From assembly GCF_003012345.1 (NCBI RefSeq), contig NZ_PVRV01000019.1, forward strand, positions 558,001 through 622,000: DNA of 64,000 nt. The letters are read 5' to 3'. The stretch is from Phytohalomonas tamaricis (GTDB taxonomy: Bacteria > Pseudomonadota > Gammaproteobacteria > Pseudomonadales > Halomonadaceae). The notes beneath the pieces are model-generated. The model ran no database searches. It saw only the letters and a program-made list of their open reading frames with translations, and was not told the DNA's origin. Shown piece after piece: positions 9,615 to 18,576 of this stretch. A program made the position numbers and the translations under genes. Every line of letters starts with the position of its first letter. The first letter of the stretch is position 1.

Positions 9615-10871
9615 TCAGCGCTTGAGTAATTTCAGCCATTCAAGCGCACCCTGTCCGGCGACACGTCCGCTCGCGAAGCAGGCAGTGAGCAGGTAGCCGC
9701 CGGTCGGCGCCTCCCAATCGATCATTTCACCAGCGCAGAAGATGCCAGGTAATCGTTTAAGCATTAGCCGCTCATCGAGTACGTTAAATGATACGCCGCC
9801 GGCGCTGCTGATTGCTTCATCAAGCGGTCGCGTCGCTACCAGTTCAAGCGGCAGCGCCTTGATCGCCTTCGCCAGGCGGGCCGGATCGCCAAATACTTCA
9901 GACGATGCGAGTTCGCGCAGTAGCCCGGCTTTTACCCCCTCAACACCGGCACGCATGCGCAGATGATTAGCCATCGATTTACGCCCACGCGGCTTGGCCA
10001 AGGCAGCGGTGAGCGCCTCGGTAGACTTGTCGGGGCGCAGGTCGAGCGTCACCAAGGCCTTTCCGTTACGTTCGATCTGCTCTCGGATGGCCGCCGAGTA
10101 GGCGTAAACCAGGCTTCCCTCGATGCCATAGCGGGTAACCATCAGTTCGCCGACTCGCGGCGCAGCTCTCTCAGCGCCGCAATCCAGGCTCAGCGCCACC
10201 TTTTTCAGCGGCACACCGGCGAACTTCTGCGTAAACACATCGGTCCACGCCGTCACCTCAAAACCGCCATTGGCAGGTTTGAACGCAGAAACCTCGACAC
10301 CGCGCTCCACTAACCAAGGTACCCAAGCGGCATCGGCGCCCAGCCTTGCCCAGCTGGCGCCGCCGAGTGCCAGCACCACGCAATCGGCGCTTATCGCTTT
10401 CTCGCCATTTGATGAGGCGATACGCAGACTGCCATCGGTATTCCAACCCAGCCAGCGATGACGGACATGGATAGTGACGCCCGAGGCTTGCAACCTTTTG
10501 AGCCACGCACGTAGCAGGGGCGCGGCCTTCATGTCGGTAGGAAATACGCGTCCGGAAGAACCCACGAAGGTGGCAATACCCAACGCATCCAGCCAGGCAC
10601 GTAGTTCATCAGCACCAAACGCTCCCAGCCAGGTGCTAATCTGCTCACGGCACTCGCCGTAGCGCGCCACGAACACCTCGCTCGCCTCGGAGTGGGTAAT
10701 GTTCATTCCACCGACGCCAGCCATCAGGAACTTGCGGCCGACGGTAGGCTTGGCCTCGAACAGATCGACGTTCAGACCCGACGCGCTCAACACCTCAGCA
10801 GCCATTAATCCGGCCGGGCCCCCGCCGATGACAACGGCGCGAGGGCCAACGTATCTGCCATCATCACTCAT
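9615..10871 (-). CDS. HI0933-like FAD-dependent oxidoreductase (TIGR03862 group)
   Basis: A 418-residue predicted flavoprotein of the BaiN/HI0933-like family, most like the subgroup annotated TIGR03862. Substrate unknown. The FAD dinucleotide motif VVIGGGPAGLMAAEVL lies at about residues 13-28, the family string GGMNITHSE follows near 55, SSGRVFPTDMKAAPLL near 105, and the C-terminal FAD segment GEMIDWEAPTGGYLL near 385. ATG 10871 is preceded by AAGG; a TTG immediately before it gives a frame one codon longer. It has no operon partner. Cytoplasmic, no signal peptide. Confidence 0.85.
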   Translation of the reverse strand: MSDDGRYVGPRAVVIGGGPAGLMAAEVLSASGLNVDLFEAKPTVGRKFLMAGVGGMNITHSEASEVFVARYGECREQISTWLGAFGADELRAWLDALGIATFVGSSGRVFPTDMKAAPLLRAWLKRLQASGVTIHVRHRWLGWNTDGSLRIASSNGEKAISADCVVLALGGASWARLGADAAWVPWLVERGVEVSAFKPANGGFEVTAWTDVFTQKFAGVPLKKVALSLDCGAERAAPRVGELMVTRYGIEGSLVYAYSAAIREQIERNGKALVTLDLRPDKSTEALTAALAKPRGRKSMANHLRMRAGVEGVKAGLLRELASSEVFGDPARLAKAIKALPLELVATRPLDEAISSAGGVSFNVLDERLMLKRLPGIFCAGEMIDWEAPTGGYLLTACFASGRVAGQGALEWLKLLKR

Positions 10872-11088
10872 CAATAACCTTACCTGTCTTGACCATGTTT
10901 AATCGCGAGGACTTTGTAGATGGAACCCAAATGAGAGGCCAGCTGGAATGACGTGCCAAGCGTAACGTACCCATCACTGGCGTAACCTGAGTTAATGGCC
11001 CACGCTTTTTGAATCAACATTCCATCACTCGCAAGCGACCATTATATGTCGTGTGTGGGTTTAATGGATTCAATAGGAGATCATCACC

Positions 11089-11891
11089 ATGGATTTAGGT
11101 ATCAGCAACAAGGTAGCCATTATCACTGGCGCTCAGGGCGGCATTGGTTTCGCTACTGCGCAGCAGCTCGCCAAGGAAGGCGTCAAGCTGGTGCTTAGCG
11201 ATCATCAGACGCAAGAGCTAGAGCAGCAGGCCCAGGCACTGGGCGTCCCCTATCTGTGTGTCGAGGCAGAAATGACCCGCCAGGCTGACGTAGATGCGCT
11301 GGCCGAGAGAGCGCTTGAGCGTTTCGGGCGCATCGATATCGTTGTGCATGCTACGGGTGTCACCGGAGCCAAGGGTGATCCACTCGATATGAGTGACGAT
11401 GACTATGAGGATGCCTGGCAGGTTGATTTCATGTCCGCAGTACGGATTGCTCGCGCTACGTTTCCCAGCATGCGCAAGCAAGGCTGGGGACGTTTTGTCT
11501 GTATTACCTCGGAAAATGCGGTCCAGCCCTATTCTATTGGGAAGAGGCGGTTTATAACGTCGCCAAGGCGGGACTGTCAGCCTTCATCAAGAATCTCTCT
11601 TACCGTGAAGCACGCCACGGAATTCTGTGCAATACCGTAGCGCCGGCATTTATCGAGTCGCCCATGACCGATTCGATGATGAAGCAGCGTGCCGAGCAAC
11701 TTGGCGTCTCGTTCGATGATGCCATCGCCAGCTTTCTCGACGAAGAGCGTGCCGGGATCGTCCTCAAGCGTCGCGGTCAGGCTGATGAGGTTGCCGCCGC
11801 GATTGCGCTGTTGGTATCCGAACGAGGCTCATTCATCAACGGCTCGAACCTGCGCGTCGATGGCGGCTCGGTACAATCAGTGCAGAGCTGA
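11089..11891 (+). pseudogene. Short-chain dehydrogenase/reductase broken by a 5-bp tandem duplication
   Basis: An SDR gene in two frames. The first part (11089 to about 11533) encodes the Rossmann start VAIITGAQGGIGFATA and continues to the serine-strand region FVCITSENAV. Then CTATT occurs twice in tandem (11529-11538), shifting the frame, and translation stops at 11640 after an unrelated tail. Removing one copy restores a continuous 265-residue SDR of normal length, with the catalytic YNVAKAG (YxxxK) directly after the repair point and ending in NGSNLRVDGGS. The truncated 183-residue product lacks the YxxxK pair and should be inactive. The start has GGAGA upstream. It lies in a run of oxidoreductase genes. 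A sequencing error is the main alternative. Confidence 0.88.
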
Positions 11892-12105
11892 GCAACGACC
11901 CTAACTTGCTCAGTATCGCAACTCATTTTCCTGCCAGCCGTATCATAACGTAATAATGCCAACTTTTTACGTAACTAATTCCGGCGCTTTTTTCGACACC
12001 TGTACTCGATTTTGACCTGCGATCAATTTGTAAGACGTTGCTTGGCCTTTGCTTAGTCTGAAAATATAACTAGGCTGCTTATTATTTTTACCGTGGAGAT
12101 TTCAT

Positions 12106-12984
12106 ATGGCTAACTCACCCGTTGTCGCCGTGCTCGGCCTTGGCGCCATGGGCCACGCCTTTGCCACCAACCTGCTCAAGAAGAAATTTTCCGTCCGCGT
12201 CTGGAACCGTACCTATGAGAAAGCTCGCTCACTGAGCGAAATCGGTGCCACGGCATGCGAGACACCGGGGGAGGCGGTTGAAAGTGCCGATGTCATCATC
12301 ACCATGCTGCCCGACGGTGACATAACCCGTGACGTATTATTTGGTGAAGCCAGTGCGCTAAAGCAGATACCCCAAGGCGCTGTATTGGTACAGATGGGAA
12401 CCCTTGGCGTCGATGCGACAACACAATTGATCAACGACGTCGCTCAAAAACGCCCCGATATTACTTATATTGATGCCCCGGTCTCCGGCACCAAGGCGCC
12501 TGCCGAGCAGGGACAAATCGTTGTGCTCGCCAGCGGCGATCGTAACGCCGCCCCCTCCGTCGACGTAGTATTCGATGCCATCGGCAAGGCGACTAAATGG
12601 CTGGGCGAGGCCGGTGCCGGTTCACGAATGAAACTGGTGATCAATGCCTGGCTGATCCACATGATGGAAGGCGTGGCTGAAACGGCTCATTTGGCCAAGC
12701 AACTTGGATTCTCCACCGACGATCTTTGGCAGACGCTCGAGGGCGGACCGCTGGCGGCACCCTACGTCAAGGTCAAGCTGGATATGATCAAAAGCGGTAA
12801 TTTCGATGCGCAAATGGCGCTGGAATGGGGACTCAAGGATGCCAATCTGGCGCTTGAAGCCGCAGGCGATCTTCCTATGCCAGCGCTTAGGGACATTAGC
12901 GAGACGTGGACCAAAGCCGTCGATGCGGGCCATGGCGACAAGGATATCTCCGTTATTTATCGCTACTTGAATACTAACCAGTAA
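12106..12984 (+). CDS. NAD(P)-dependent beta-hydroxyacid dehydrogenase family protein
   Basis: A 292-residue cytoplasmic dehydrogenase of the 3-hydroxyisobutyrate dehydrogenase/tartronate semialdehyde reductase/GLYR1 family. The N-terminal NAD(P) motif is VLGLGAMGHAFATNLL (residues 9-24), with arginine in the following VRVWNRTYEKA suggesting preference for NADP. The substrate-site string DAPVSGTKAPAEQG lies near 124-137, and the catalytic lysine is in GSRMKLVINAW near 171-181. Family members differ in substrate (hydroxyisobutyrate, tartronate or succinic semialdehyde), which the sequence does not settle. A GGAG site precedes the start. It may be co-regulated with the broken SDR gene upstream. 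Confidence 0.87.
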   Translation: MANSPVVAVLGLGAMGHAFATNLLKKKFSVRVWNRTYEKARSLSEIGATACETPGEAVESADVIITMLPDGDITRDVLFGEASALKQIPQGAVLVQMGTLGVDATTQLINDVAQKRPDITYIDAPVSGTKAPAEQGQIVVLASGDRNAAPSVDVVFDAIGKATKWLGEAGAGSRMKLVINAWLIHMMEGVAETAHLAKQLGFSTDDLWQTLEGGPLAAPYVKVKLDMIKSGNFDAQMALEWGLKDANLALEAAGDLPMPALRDISETWTKAVDAGHGDKDISVIYRYLNTNQ

Positions 12985-13111
12985 GGCAATTTATTATCTG
13001 GTAACAGCTGATAGTTGCTTTGCTCTTTAATAAAAAGGTCAGGTAATAAAGGGCTTAGCCTAGACATGACTGAATATCGCTGTCTGCCATGGCTGGTGAC
13101 ATATCATTAAA

Positions 13112-13136
13112 ATGGCGCCCTTGTGGGCGCCTTATA
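13112..13136. terminator. Bidirectional terminator between convergent oxidoreductase genes
   Basis: GGCGCCC and GGGCGCC form a 7-bp perfect stem around TTGT, flanked by short A- and T-rich runs on both sides. It lies between the stops of the rightward dehydrogenase gene and the leftward SDR gene, so it could serve both. Confidence 0.65.
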
Positions 13137-13162
13137 ACACTATGACAACTGCAAATTTTTGC

Positions 13163-14029
13163 TTACCCATTAACGATCATGCCGCCATTGATATGCAGCG
13201 TCTGGCCGGTCATATAGGAAGACTCCTCACTGGCCAGATAAACATAGCCTGGGCCCAGCTCGGCAGGCTGGCCAACGCGTCCCATCGGCGCTTGACTGCC
13301 GAAGTCGTCCACCATGTCAGGATCGAATTGACCCATCGTGGATGGAATCAGCGGCGTCCAGATTGGGCCTGGCGCGACCTGATTTACCCGCACCCCGTCA
13401 GATACCACCATTTTTGACAGCGCACGAGTAAAGCCGGCAATGGCCCCCTTGGTAGAGGTATAGGGCAGTAGCGTCGCATGGCCTGCAAAGGCGTTGACCG
13501 AGGTCGTATTGATGATGGCGCCCTTGGTCTTTCTAATATGCGGCAGTGCTGCCTTTGCCATATAGAAATAGCCATGGATGTTGATATCAAAGGTGCGCAC
13601 CCACTCTTCATCTGAAATGTCGACGGGATCATCATGCAGCACCTGTTGCGCAGCATTGTTGACCAATATGTCGAGCTTGCCGAAGGTATCAACCGTCTTC
13701 TGCACCGCTGAGCGGCAGAAGGCAGACTCGGCCACATCACCGGCAATCAGCAGGCAACGGCGGCCTTCTTTTTCCACCATCTGCTTGGTCGCCTCGGCGT
13801 CTTCGTGCTCGTCGAGATAAACAATGGCAACATCAGCGCCTTCACGCGCAAAGTGCACCGTGGCAGCGCGGCCTATCCCGCTGTCCCCACCGGTCACAAT
13901 AGCGACTTTATCTTTCAACTTATCGCTACCGCGATAGCTGTCTCGAATCCAAAGCGCCTGAGGCTCCATCTCTTTCTCGATGCCCGGCTGACGATCCTGT
14001 TTCTGTGCACTGGGTTGCGGCTTATCCAT
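13163..14029 (-). CDS. SDR family oxidoreductase (YghA-like), copy 1
   Basis: A 288-residue classical SDR of the YghA/general stress oxidoreductase type, with the family's extended N terminus (about 40 residues, DSYRGSDKLKDKVAIVTGGD). The cofactor motif TGGDSGIGRA is at about 46-55, NNAAQQ near 125, the catalytic serine strand INTTSVNAF near 174 and YTSTKGA (YxxxK) near 189. The C terminus QTLHINGG is typical. AAGGAGG precedes the ATG at 14029. The substrate is unknown; relatives are aldehyde or sugar reductases and are often linked to stress. A close paralogue lies directly upstream on the same strand, about 520 bp away. Confidence 0.9.
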   Translation of the reverse strand: MDKPQPSAQKQDRQPGIEKEMEPQALWIRDSYRGSDKLKDKVAIVTGGDSGIGRAATVHFAREGADVAIVYLDEHEDAEATKQMVEKEGRRCLLIAGDVAESAFCRSAVQKTVDTFGKLDILVNNAAQQVLHDDPVDISDEEWVRTFDINIHGYFYMAKAALPHIRKTKGAIINTTSVNAFAGHATLLPYTSTKGAIAGFTRALSKMVVSDGVRVNQVAPGPIWTPLIPSTMGQFDPDMVDDFGSQAPMGRVGQPAELGPGYVYLASEESSYMTGQTLHINGGMIVNG

Positions 14030-14493
14030 TACTAACCTCCTTGTCTATTAGTGACATTGATAAAAGGCACCTTTCATTTAAGCGCTAATTATCAAATGCG
14101 CTCACCTTCTTACGCTGCTTTTTGGCCTTCTACGCATACGCCTTCTCTTCGATCAAAGTAGAAGACTAACCATAGGGTGCAAAATAAATTCTCCGCTTAA
14201 AAATAGCAGCTAACGCATATTTATATTTTACGTAATTACGTTAAAATGCCGTACATTATAATTAGATATTACTAATTAATTATGAGTGATAGCCATAGCA
14301 TGCTTATATATAGCGCGATATAAACGATGAAATTCGGATAAAAAAACAGCAGGATTTTATACGGCGTAACACACCTGACAATCATCAGTGCCCTAGCAAT
14401 CGCCTGCCAGAGATAAATAAAGCAATGGGGCCCATACGCTTTTCTGCAAAGGGCGTCGCTGCCCAGCTTGAAGAGCACAACGATACTAAGACG
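14030..14493. other. AT-rich leader between two SDR paralogues, with a 12-bp palindrome
   Basis: About 460 bp, strikingly richer in A and T than the flanking genes, between the leftward copy-1 SDR start and the terminator of copy 2. It holds the perfect palindrome ACGTAATTACGT at 14230-14241, about 200 bp upstream of the SDR start. No credible gene is present. It probably contains the promoter of copy 1. Confidence 0.5.
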
Positions 14494-14533
14494 AAAAAAA
14501 GCCGAGCGCGGTATCCCGCACTCGGCTTTTTTG
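14494..14533 (-). terminator. Terminator of the copy-2 SDR gene
   Basis: A-tract, then GCCGAGCGCGG pairing with CCGCACTCGGC around TAT, then a T-tract. It is symmetrical enough to act in both directions, but it directly follows the leftward SDR gene ending at 14548. Confidence 0.9.
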
Positions 14534-14547
14534 CGCTCGATCTATCC

Positions 14548-15399
14548 TCAGGTATTGAGTATCACACCACCGTTGAGATGGATCGTCTGGCCGCTCATGT
14601 AAGAAGACTCCTCACTGGCCAGGTAAACATAAGCTGGCCCCATTTCCGAAGGCTGTCCGGCGCGGTCCATCGGCACCTGACCACCGAAGCTTTCGACTTT
14701 CTCTTCCGGCATGGTGGCAGGAATCAACGGCGTCCATACCGGGCCAGGCGCTACAGCATTGGCGCGAATGCCTTTGGAAGCCAAGGATTGCGCCAGCGAG
14801 CGGATCAGGCCTTGAATCGCCCCCTTGGTCGAGCTGTAATCAATCAGCGTCGCGTTGCCCTTGAACGCATTGACCGACGAGGTAGCAATGATCGTGTCGC
14901 CCTCGTTCATGTGCGGCAATGCGTACTTCACCATATAGAAATGGCTGAAGATGTTGGTCTGGAAGGTACGCAGCAGCTGATCTTCGGGGATCTGCGTGAC
15001 ATCATCCCACTCATGTTGTTCAGCGGCATTGTTAACCACAATATTGATCTTGCCGAACTCGCTAAGGGTTTTATCGACCACCTCACGACAAAATGATGAA
15101 TCACCTACGTCGCCGCTGAGCAGCAAACAGCGCTGACTTTCGGCCTCGACCAGCGCCTTGGTATCTTCGGCATCACCGTGCTCTTCAAGATAAGCGATCG
15201 CGACATCAGCGCCTTCACGTGCGTAATGCACCGCGACCGCACGGCCGATTCCGCTGTCACCGCCGGTAATGATGGCAACCTTGCCCTTGAGTTTGTCCGT
15301 CCCTTGGTAGCTGGCGCGGATGAACTCAGGCTCCGGCTGCATTTTGTCCTCTTCGCCGGGCTGCTGCTGAGCCTGAGAAGGGAATTTTTGATCTGACAT
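14548..15399 (-). CDS. SDR family oxidoreductase (YghA-like), copy 2
   Basis: A 283-residue classical SDR, paralogous to the protein encoded at 13163-14029 over its whole length. After a Gln- and Glu-rich N terminus comes SYQGTDKLKGKVAIITGGDS, with TGGDSGIGRA near residue 48. Further motifs are NNAAEQ near 126, the serine-strand IIATSSVNAF near 172, and the catalytic pair in YSSTKGA near 187. The C terminus is QTIHLNGG. AAGGAGA lies eight bases before the ATG at 15399, which is preferred to the longer open frame to 15465. Two tandem copies, each with its own leader, suggest separate regulation rather than a two-gene operon. Substrate unknown. Confidence 0.9.
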   Translation of the reverse strand: MSDQKFPSQAQQQPGEEDKMQPEPEFIRASYQGTDKLKGKVAIITGGDSGIGRAVAVHYAREGADVAIAYLEEHGDAEDTKALVEAESQRCLLLSGDVGDSSFCREVVDKTLSEFGKINIVVNNAAEQHEWDDVTQIPEDQLLRTFQTNIFSHFYMVKYALPHMNEGDTIIATSSVNAFKGNATLIDYSSTKGAIQGLIRSLAQSLASKGIRANAVAPGPVWTPLIPATMPEEKVESFGGQVPMDRAGQPSEMGPAYVYLASEESSYMSGQTIHLNGGVILNT

Positions 15400-15580
15400 G
15401 GTGCAATCTCCTTTTGCGTTTTGGACAGCGCATGCCTTTATCGTGCGCATGCCTTCTTCAACCATAGGAGACTATGAGAAGCCTTCAAGCGTTGATTACG
15501 TGTGAATGATCACACTGCAACGGGTAAACTGTCGCCCGTCATGTTTCGCCCCCAGTCCAGTGTCAGTGAGGCCACCGCCC

Positions 15581-16612
15581 ATGAGTCCGCATCTGTTATC
15601 CGTCGATACCCTTTCACGCGACTACATCGATCATCTCTTGCACGTGGCTAAGCGGATGGAGCCCATCGCACAGCGGCGCAAGATCACCCGCGTGCTGGAA
15701 GGCGCTGTGCTAGGCAACCTGTTCTTCGAAGCCAGCACCCGCACACGTATCAGCTTCAACGCGGCCTTCTGCCGGCTCGGCGGTACCGTCTGTGACACGA
15801 CAGGGTTCACGTTCTCCTCGATGGCCAAGGGGGAATCACTCTACGATACCAGCCGCGTCATTGGCGGCTATGTCGATGCTATTGTCATGCGCCACCCCGA
15901 TCAGGGCTCTGTCGCTGAGTTCGCCAGTGCTACTAATGTACCCGTCATCAACGGTGGCGATGGCCCCGGTGAACACCCCAGTCAGGCGTTGCTCGATTTT
16001 TATACCATCAACAAGGAGTTCACGCGGCTCGGCAAGCCACTGGCCGGTGCACACATATTGATGACCGGCGATCTGAAGTATGGCCGTACGGTTCACTCAC
16101 TGATCAAGCTGCTGGCGCGTTATGAGCCGATGCACATTACCTTGGTCGCTCCGCCAGGCCTTGAAATGCCAGTTGAACTCATTGAGCTGGTCGCAAGCCA
16201 CGGGCACCGCATCGAACAGCGCGACAGCCTTGATGAATCGTTCGAACCGATCGACGTTGTCTATGCCACGCGTATCCAGAAGGAGCGCTTTACCGATGAA
16301 ATGCTGGAGAGCGTGTCGGGATTCACACCCACGTTCAATGTCGGTCGTCATTTTCTCAATAGCCGCTGCACGCCACAAACGATTGTCATGCACCCGCTGC
16401 CCCGTGACAGCCGTCCTGGCGCCAATGACCTTAACGTTGATCTCAACGGCGATCCGCGTCTCGCCATTTTCCGACAAACCGATAATGGCATCCCGGTCCG
16501 AATGGCGATCTTCGCGACACTTCTGGGCGTCGATCACCTGATCGAGAAGGATATGCGTGATGTTGGCTGGAAGACACCTACCCGTGTAGGTGTGGATGAC
16601 GCTGATTTCTGA
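15581..16612 (+). CDS. pyrB: Aspartate carbamoyltransferase
   Basis: Catalytic chain of aspartate transcarbamoylase: carbamoyl phosphate plus L-aspartate gives N-carbamoyl aspartate, the first committed pyrimidine step. The 343 residues exceed the roughly 310 of the E. coli chain. The carbamoyl-phosphate motif FFEASTRTR ends at residue 56, the carbamoyl-loop region has MAKGES at 81-86, the aspartate-site segment MHPLPRD is at 270-276, and DNGIPVRMAIFATLL closes the C domain. The last 25 residues form an extra charged tail. I chose ATG 15581, preceded by GTGAGG, over the open frame from 15506. No regulatory chain pyrI, pyrC or pyrR is adjacent. Ornithine carbamoyltransferase is excluded by the motif pattern. 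Confidence 0.9.
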   Translation: MSPHLLSVDTLSRDYIDHLLHVAKRMEPIAQRRKITRVLEGAVLGNLFFEASTRTRISFNAAFCRLGGTVCDTTGFTFSSMAKGESLYDTSRVIGGYVDAIVMRHPDQGSVAEFASATNVPVINGGDGPGEHPSQALLDFYTINKEFTRLGKPLAGAHILMTGDLKYGRTVHSLIKLLARYEPMHITLVAPPGLEMPVELIELVASHGHRIEQRDSLDESFEPIDVVYATRIQKERFTDEMLESVSGFTPTFNVGRHFLNSRCTPQTIVMHPLPRDSRPGANDLNVDLNGDPRLAIFRQTDNGIPVRMAIFATLLGVDHLIEKDMRDVGWKTPTRVGVDDADF

Positions 16613-16659
16613 AGCAGAAGGCTTTATGGTCGCCGCCGGGCAAGAGCCACGTGAGCATG

Positions 16660-17091
16660 CTACTCCTCGGCGGCATTAAACCAGCTTTCAAGAATTAACT
16701 CTGCGGCAATACCGTCGACGCTCTCCTCACGGTAATTGCCGCGATGGCCCTGCTCACGGGCAATAGCCTTGGCTGCACGGGTCGAACCACGCTCGTCAAC
16801 CATCTCGCATGGCTTGCCGAAGCGACCGAACAAGCGCTTGCCGAACTTGCGTGCCCGCAGACTCATTTCCGATTCACTGCCATCCATGTTAATCGGCAGC
16901 CCCACCACGAACAGATCGGGTCGCCATTCATCGATAAGACGGCTGACCACGTTCCAGTCTGGTATGCCGTCACGTGCGGCCAGCGGATCGAGCTGTGAGG
17001 CCGAACCGATCATCTCGTTGCCGACGGCCACACCGATACGGCGCGAGCCGAAATCGAATGCCATCACTAGTCTTTGGCCCGGCTCAGCCAT
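16660..17091 (-). CDS. ruvX: RuvX/YqgF family putative pre-16S rRNA nuclease
   Basis: A 143-residue RNase H-fold protein of the YqgF/RuvX family, implicated in maturation of the 16S rRNA 5' end and proposed earlier as a Holliday junction resolvase. The N-terminal active-site strand AFDFGSRRIGVAVGN (about residues 11-25) carries the first catalytic Asp, GLPINMDGSESE follows near 64, and DERGSTRAA near 100 and SVDGIAAELILESW near 125 supply the other acidic residues. ATG 17091 overlaps the upstream yqgE stop by 8 bp; a GTG four codons earlier is less likely. Last gene of gshB-tonB-yqgE-ruvX. Confidence 0.94.
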   Translation of the reverse strand: MAEPGQRLVMAFDFGSRRIGVAVGNEMIGSASQLDPLAARDGIPDWNVVSRLIDEWRPDLFVVGLPINMDGSESEMSLRARKFGKRLFGRFGKPCEMVDERGSTRAAKAIAREQGHRGNYREESVDGIAAELILESWFNAAEE

Positions 17092-17641
17092 GACCGATCT
17101 CACGCGAAAGCAGCGTCAGATCGACGCCCAGATGGCGTGCTGCGGCCTGCAGGCGCATTTCAGGTGGGGTTTCGAACAACACTGCAGTGGTGGCTTCTAC
17201 CGTAAGCCACGTATTTTCCTTGAGCTCCTCGGTGAGCTGATCGGCTTGCCAGCCGGCGCACCCCAGACAGACGATAAAATGCTCGGGGCCATTCCCTTCA
17301 GCAATAGCGCGCAGAATATCCATTGAGGTCGTCAAGGCAATATCGTCGCTGACCTGCAGGCTTGAATCCCATGGCGCTGTCTGGCCACGGTGAAGAATAA
17401 AACCACGATCCTGATGGACCGGCCCGCCAAACAGCACGGGCATTTCGAGATGACGACATTGGCTGGCATCGATATCGAGTTGATCGAACAGCCCGTCGAG
17501 GGTCAGTGACAACGGTCGATTGACGATGACACCGAGCGTGCCGTTATCGTCGTGATCGCAGATATAGCTCAATGTCCCCTTGAATGTCTCTTCTTCAAGA
17601 TGGGGCATCGCTAGCAGAAAATGATCGCGCAAGCTTTGCAT
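17084..17641 (-). CDS. yqgE: YqgE/AlgH family protein (UPF0301)
   Basis: A 185-residue protein of the UPF0301 family, called AlgH in Pseudomonas. Its biochemical role is not settled. The family start LRDHFLLAMPHL is at residues 4-15, GTLGVIVNRPL lies near 34-44, and the conserved core VLFGGPVHQDRGFILHR near 68-84. LGCAGWQADQLTEEL near 125-139 is also typical. Cytoplasmic, no signal peptide. It lies between tonB and ruvX with a 14-bp gap and an 8-bp overlap, an arrangement shared with Pseudomonas. Confidence 0.94.
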   Translation of the reverse strand: MQSLRDHFLLAMPHLEEETFKGTLSYICDHDDNGTLGVIVNRPLSLTLDGLFDQLDIDASQCRHLEMPVLFGGPVHQDRGFILHRGQTAPWDSSLQVSDDIALTTSMDILRAIAEGNGPEHFIVCLGCAGWQADQLTEELKENTWLTVEATTAVLFETPPEMRLQAAARHLGVDLTLLSREIGHG

Positions 17642-17655
17642 GAACCTCCCGGGCG

Positions 17656-18573
17656 TTACTGAACGCCGAAACTATTACCTTGGCCGAACTGCCAGGTACG
17701 CGTGATCACCAGACGCTGACGGTTGTCGCCCATGCCTGAATCGAAAGGCCGATAGGGCGCCGCCTCGCGCACGGTGGAAAGTGCCGTCTGATCGAGTTCT
17801 GGGTATCCTGAGGATTGTATCACTTCTACTGATGCAAGCTCGCCGTTACGCAGGATGACGGCACGGATGCGTAGCGTGCCTGACAGGTTCGCGGGGCCGT
17901 TATGGAACTGATTGCCATAGCGCTCGACGCTATTCGTCCATGCTCTGATGTAGCGGTTTATGGCCGCACGCTGGGCGCCATTCACCGGCGCCCGGGTATC
18001 ATTCTCGGGTTGTAGCCCAAAAGTATTCGATCGCGCCCGCGACGTGGCCTGAGCCAACAGATCGCTTGCGCTGGGTGCCGCCTTCTTTTCGCTCTTCTCG
18101 GCCCGCGACGATACCGCTGAGCGCTCACTTTTTTGCGTTTGTGGCATGGTGCTCGCCTGCTGAGTCGGCACGGGCTTGGTCACGCGATCAACCGGGCGCT
18201 CAGGCTTGGGCTTGGCTTCTTCACGCTGCTGAGCTTTCGGACGGGAGACCTCATTTTTTAGAGAGGGCTGTACTTCGTGCGCCTTGGGAGCCTTTGCAGA
18301 AATAGCCGATTGCGCCAGCTGCCGTGCTGGTGTTGGCGTCTCTGGTGCTGCAACGGCGTTTGCCGATTCATCTTGCGAAGCCGTGGACGGTGCCTGGGTA
18401 AGCGTCACATCGAAGGTAACCGAGCGCGATGACTGCCCGGGCGCAGGCGGCCAATCGATAATACTGAGCGCGCCTAGTGCGCCTATATGCAGTGCAATAG
18501 CAATACCCCACGCCGACCAGACAACGGGGCGGCGCGTCACATGATCAGCATGCCTGGCGGCCGACAATTTCAT
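17656..18573 (-). CDS. tonB: Energy transducer TonB
   Basis: Couples the inner-membrane proton motive force to TonB-dependent outer-membrane receptors. In 305 residues it shows an N-terminal membrane anchor (about 18-40, WSAWGIAIALHIGALGALSI), a long Pro-, Lys-, Ala- and Gln-rich periplasmic spacer (about 60-200), and a C-terminal TonB domain from about residue 210 with the core GELASVEVIQSSGYPELDQ and the end RLVITRTWQF. No exbB or exbD is adjacent. It follows gshB by 3 bp and precedes yqgE, the same order as in Pseudomonas. The specific receptors it serves are unknown. Confidence 0.92.
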   Translation of the reverse strand: MKLSAARHADHVTRRPVVWSAWGIAIALHIGALGALSIIDWPPAPGQSSRSVTFDVTLTQAPSTASQDESANAVAAPETPTPARQLAQSAISAKAPKAHEVQPSLKNEVSRPKAQQREEAKPKPERPVDRVTKPVPTQQASTMPQTQKSERSAVSSRAEKSEKKAAPSASDLLAQATSRARSNTFGLQPENDTRAPVNGAQRAAINRYIRAWTNSVERYGNQFHNGPANLSGTLRIRAVILRNGELASVEVIQSSGYPELDQTALSTVREAAPYRPFDSGMGDNRQRLVITRTWQFGQGNSFGVQ

Positions 18574-18576
18574 GAC

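Noticed and set aside
14425-15096. 223-codon plus-strand frame
   Set aside because: Antisense to the second SDR gene and running through its terminator.
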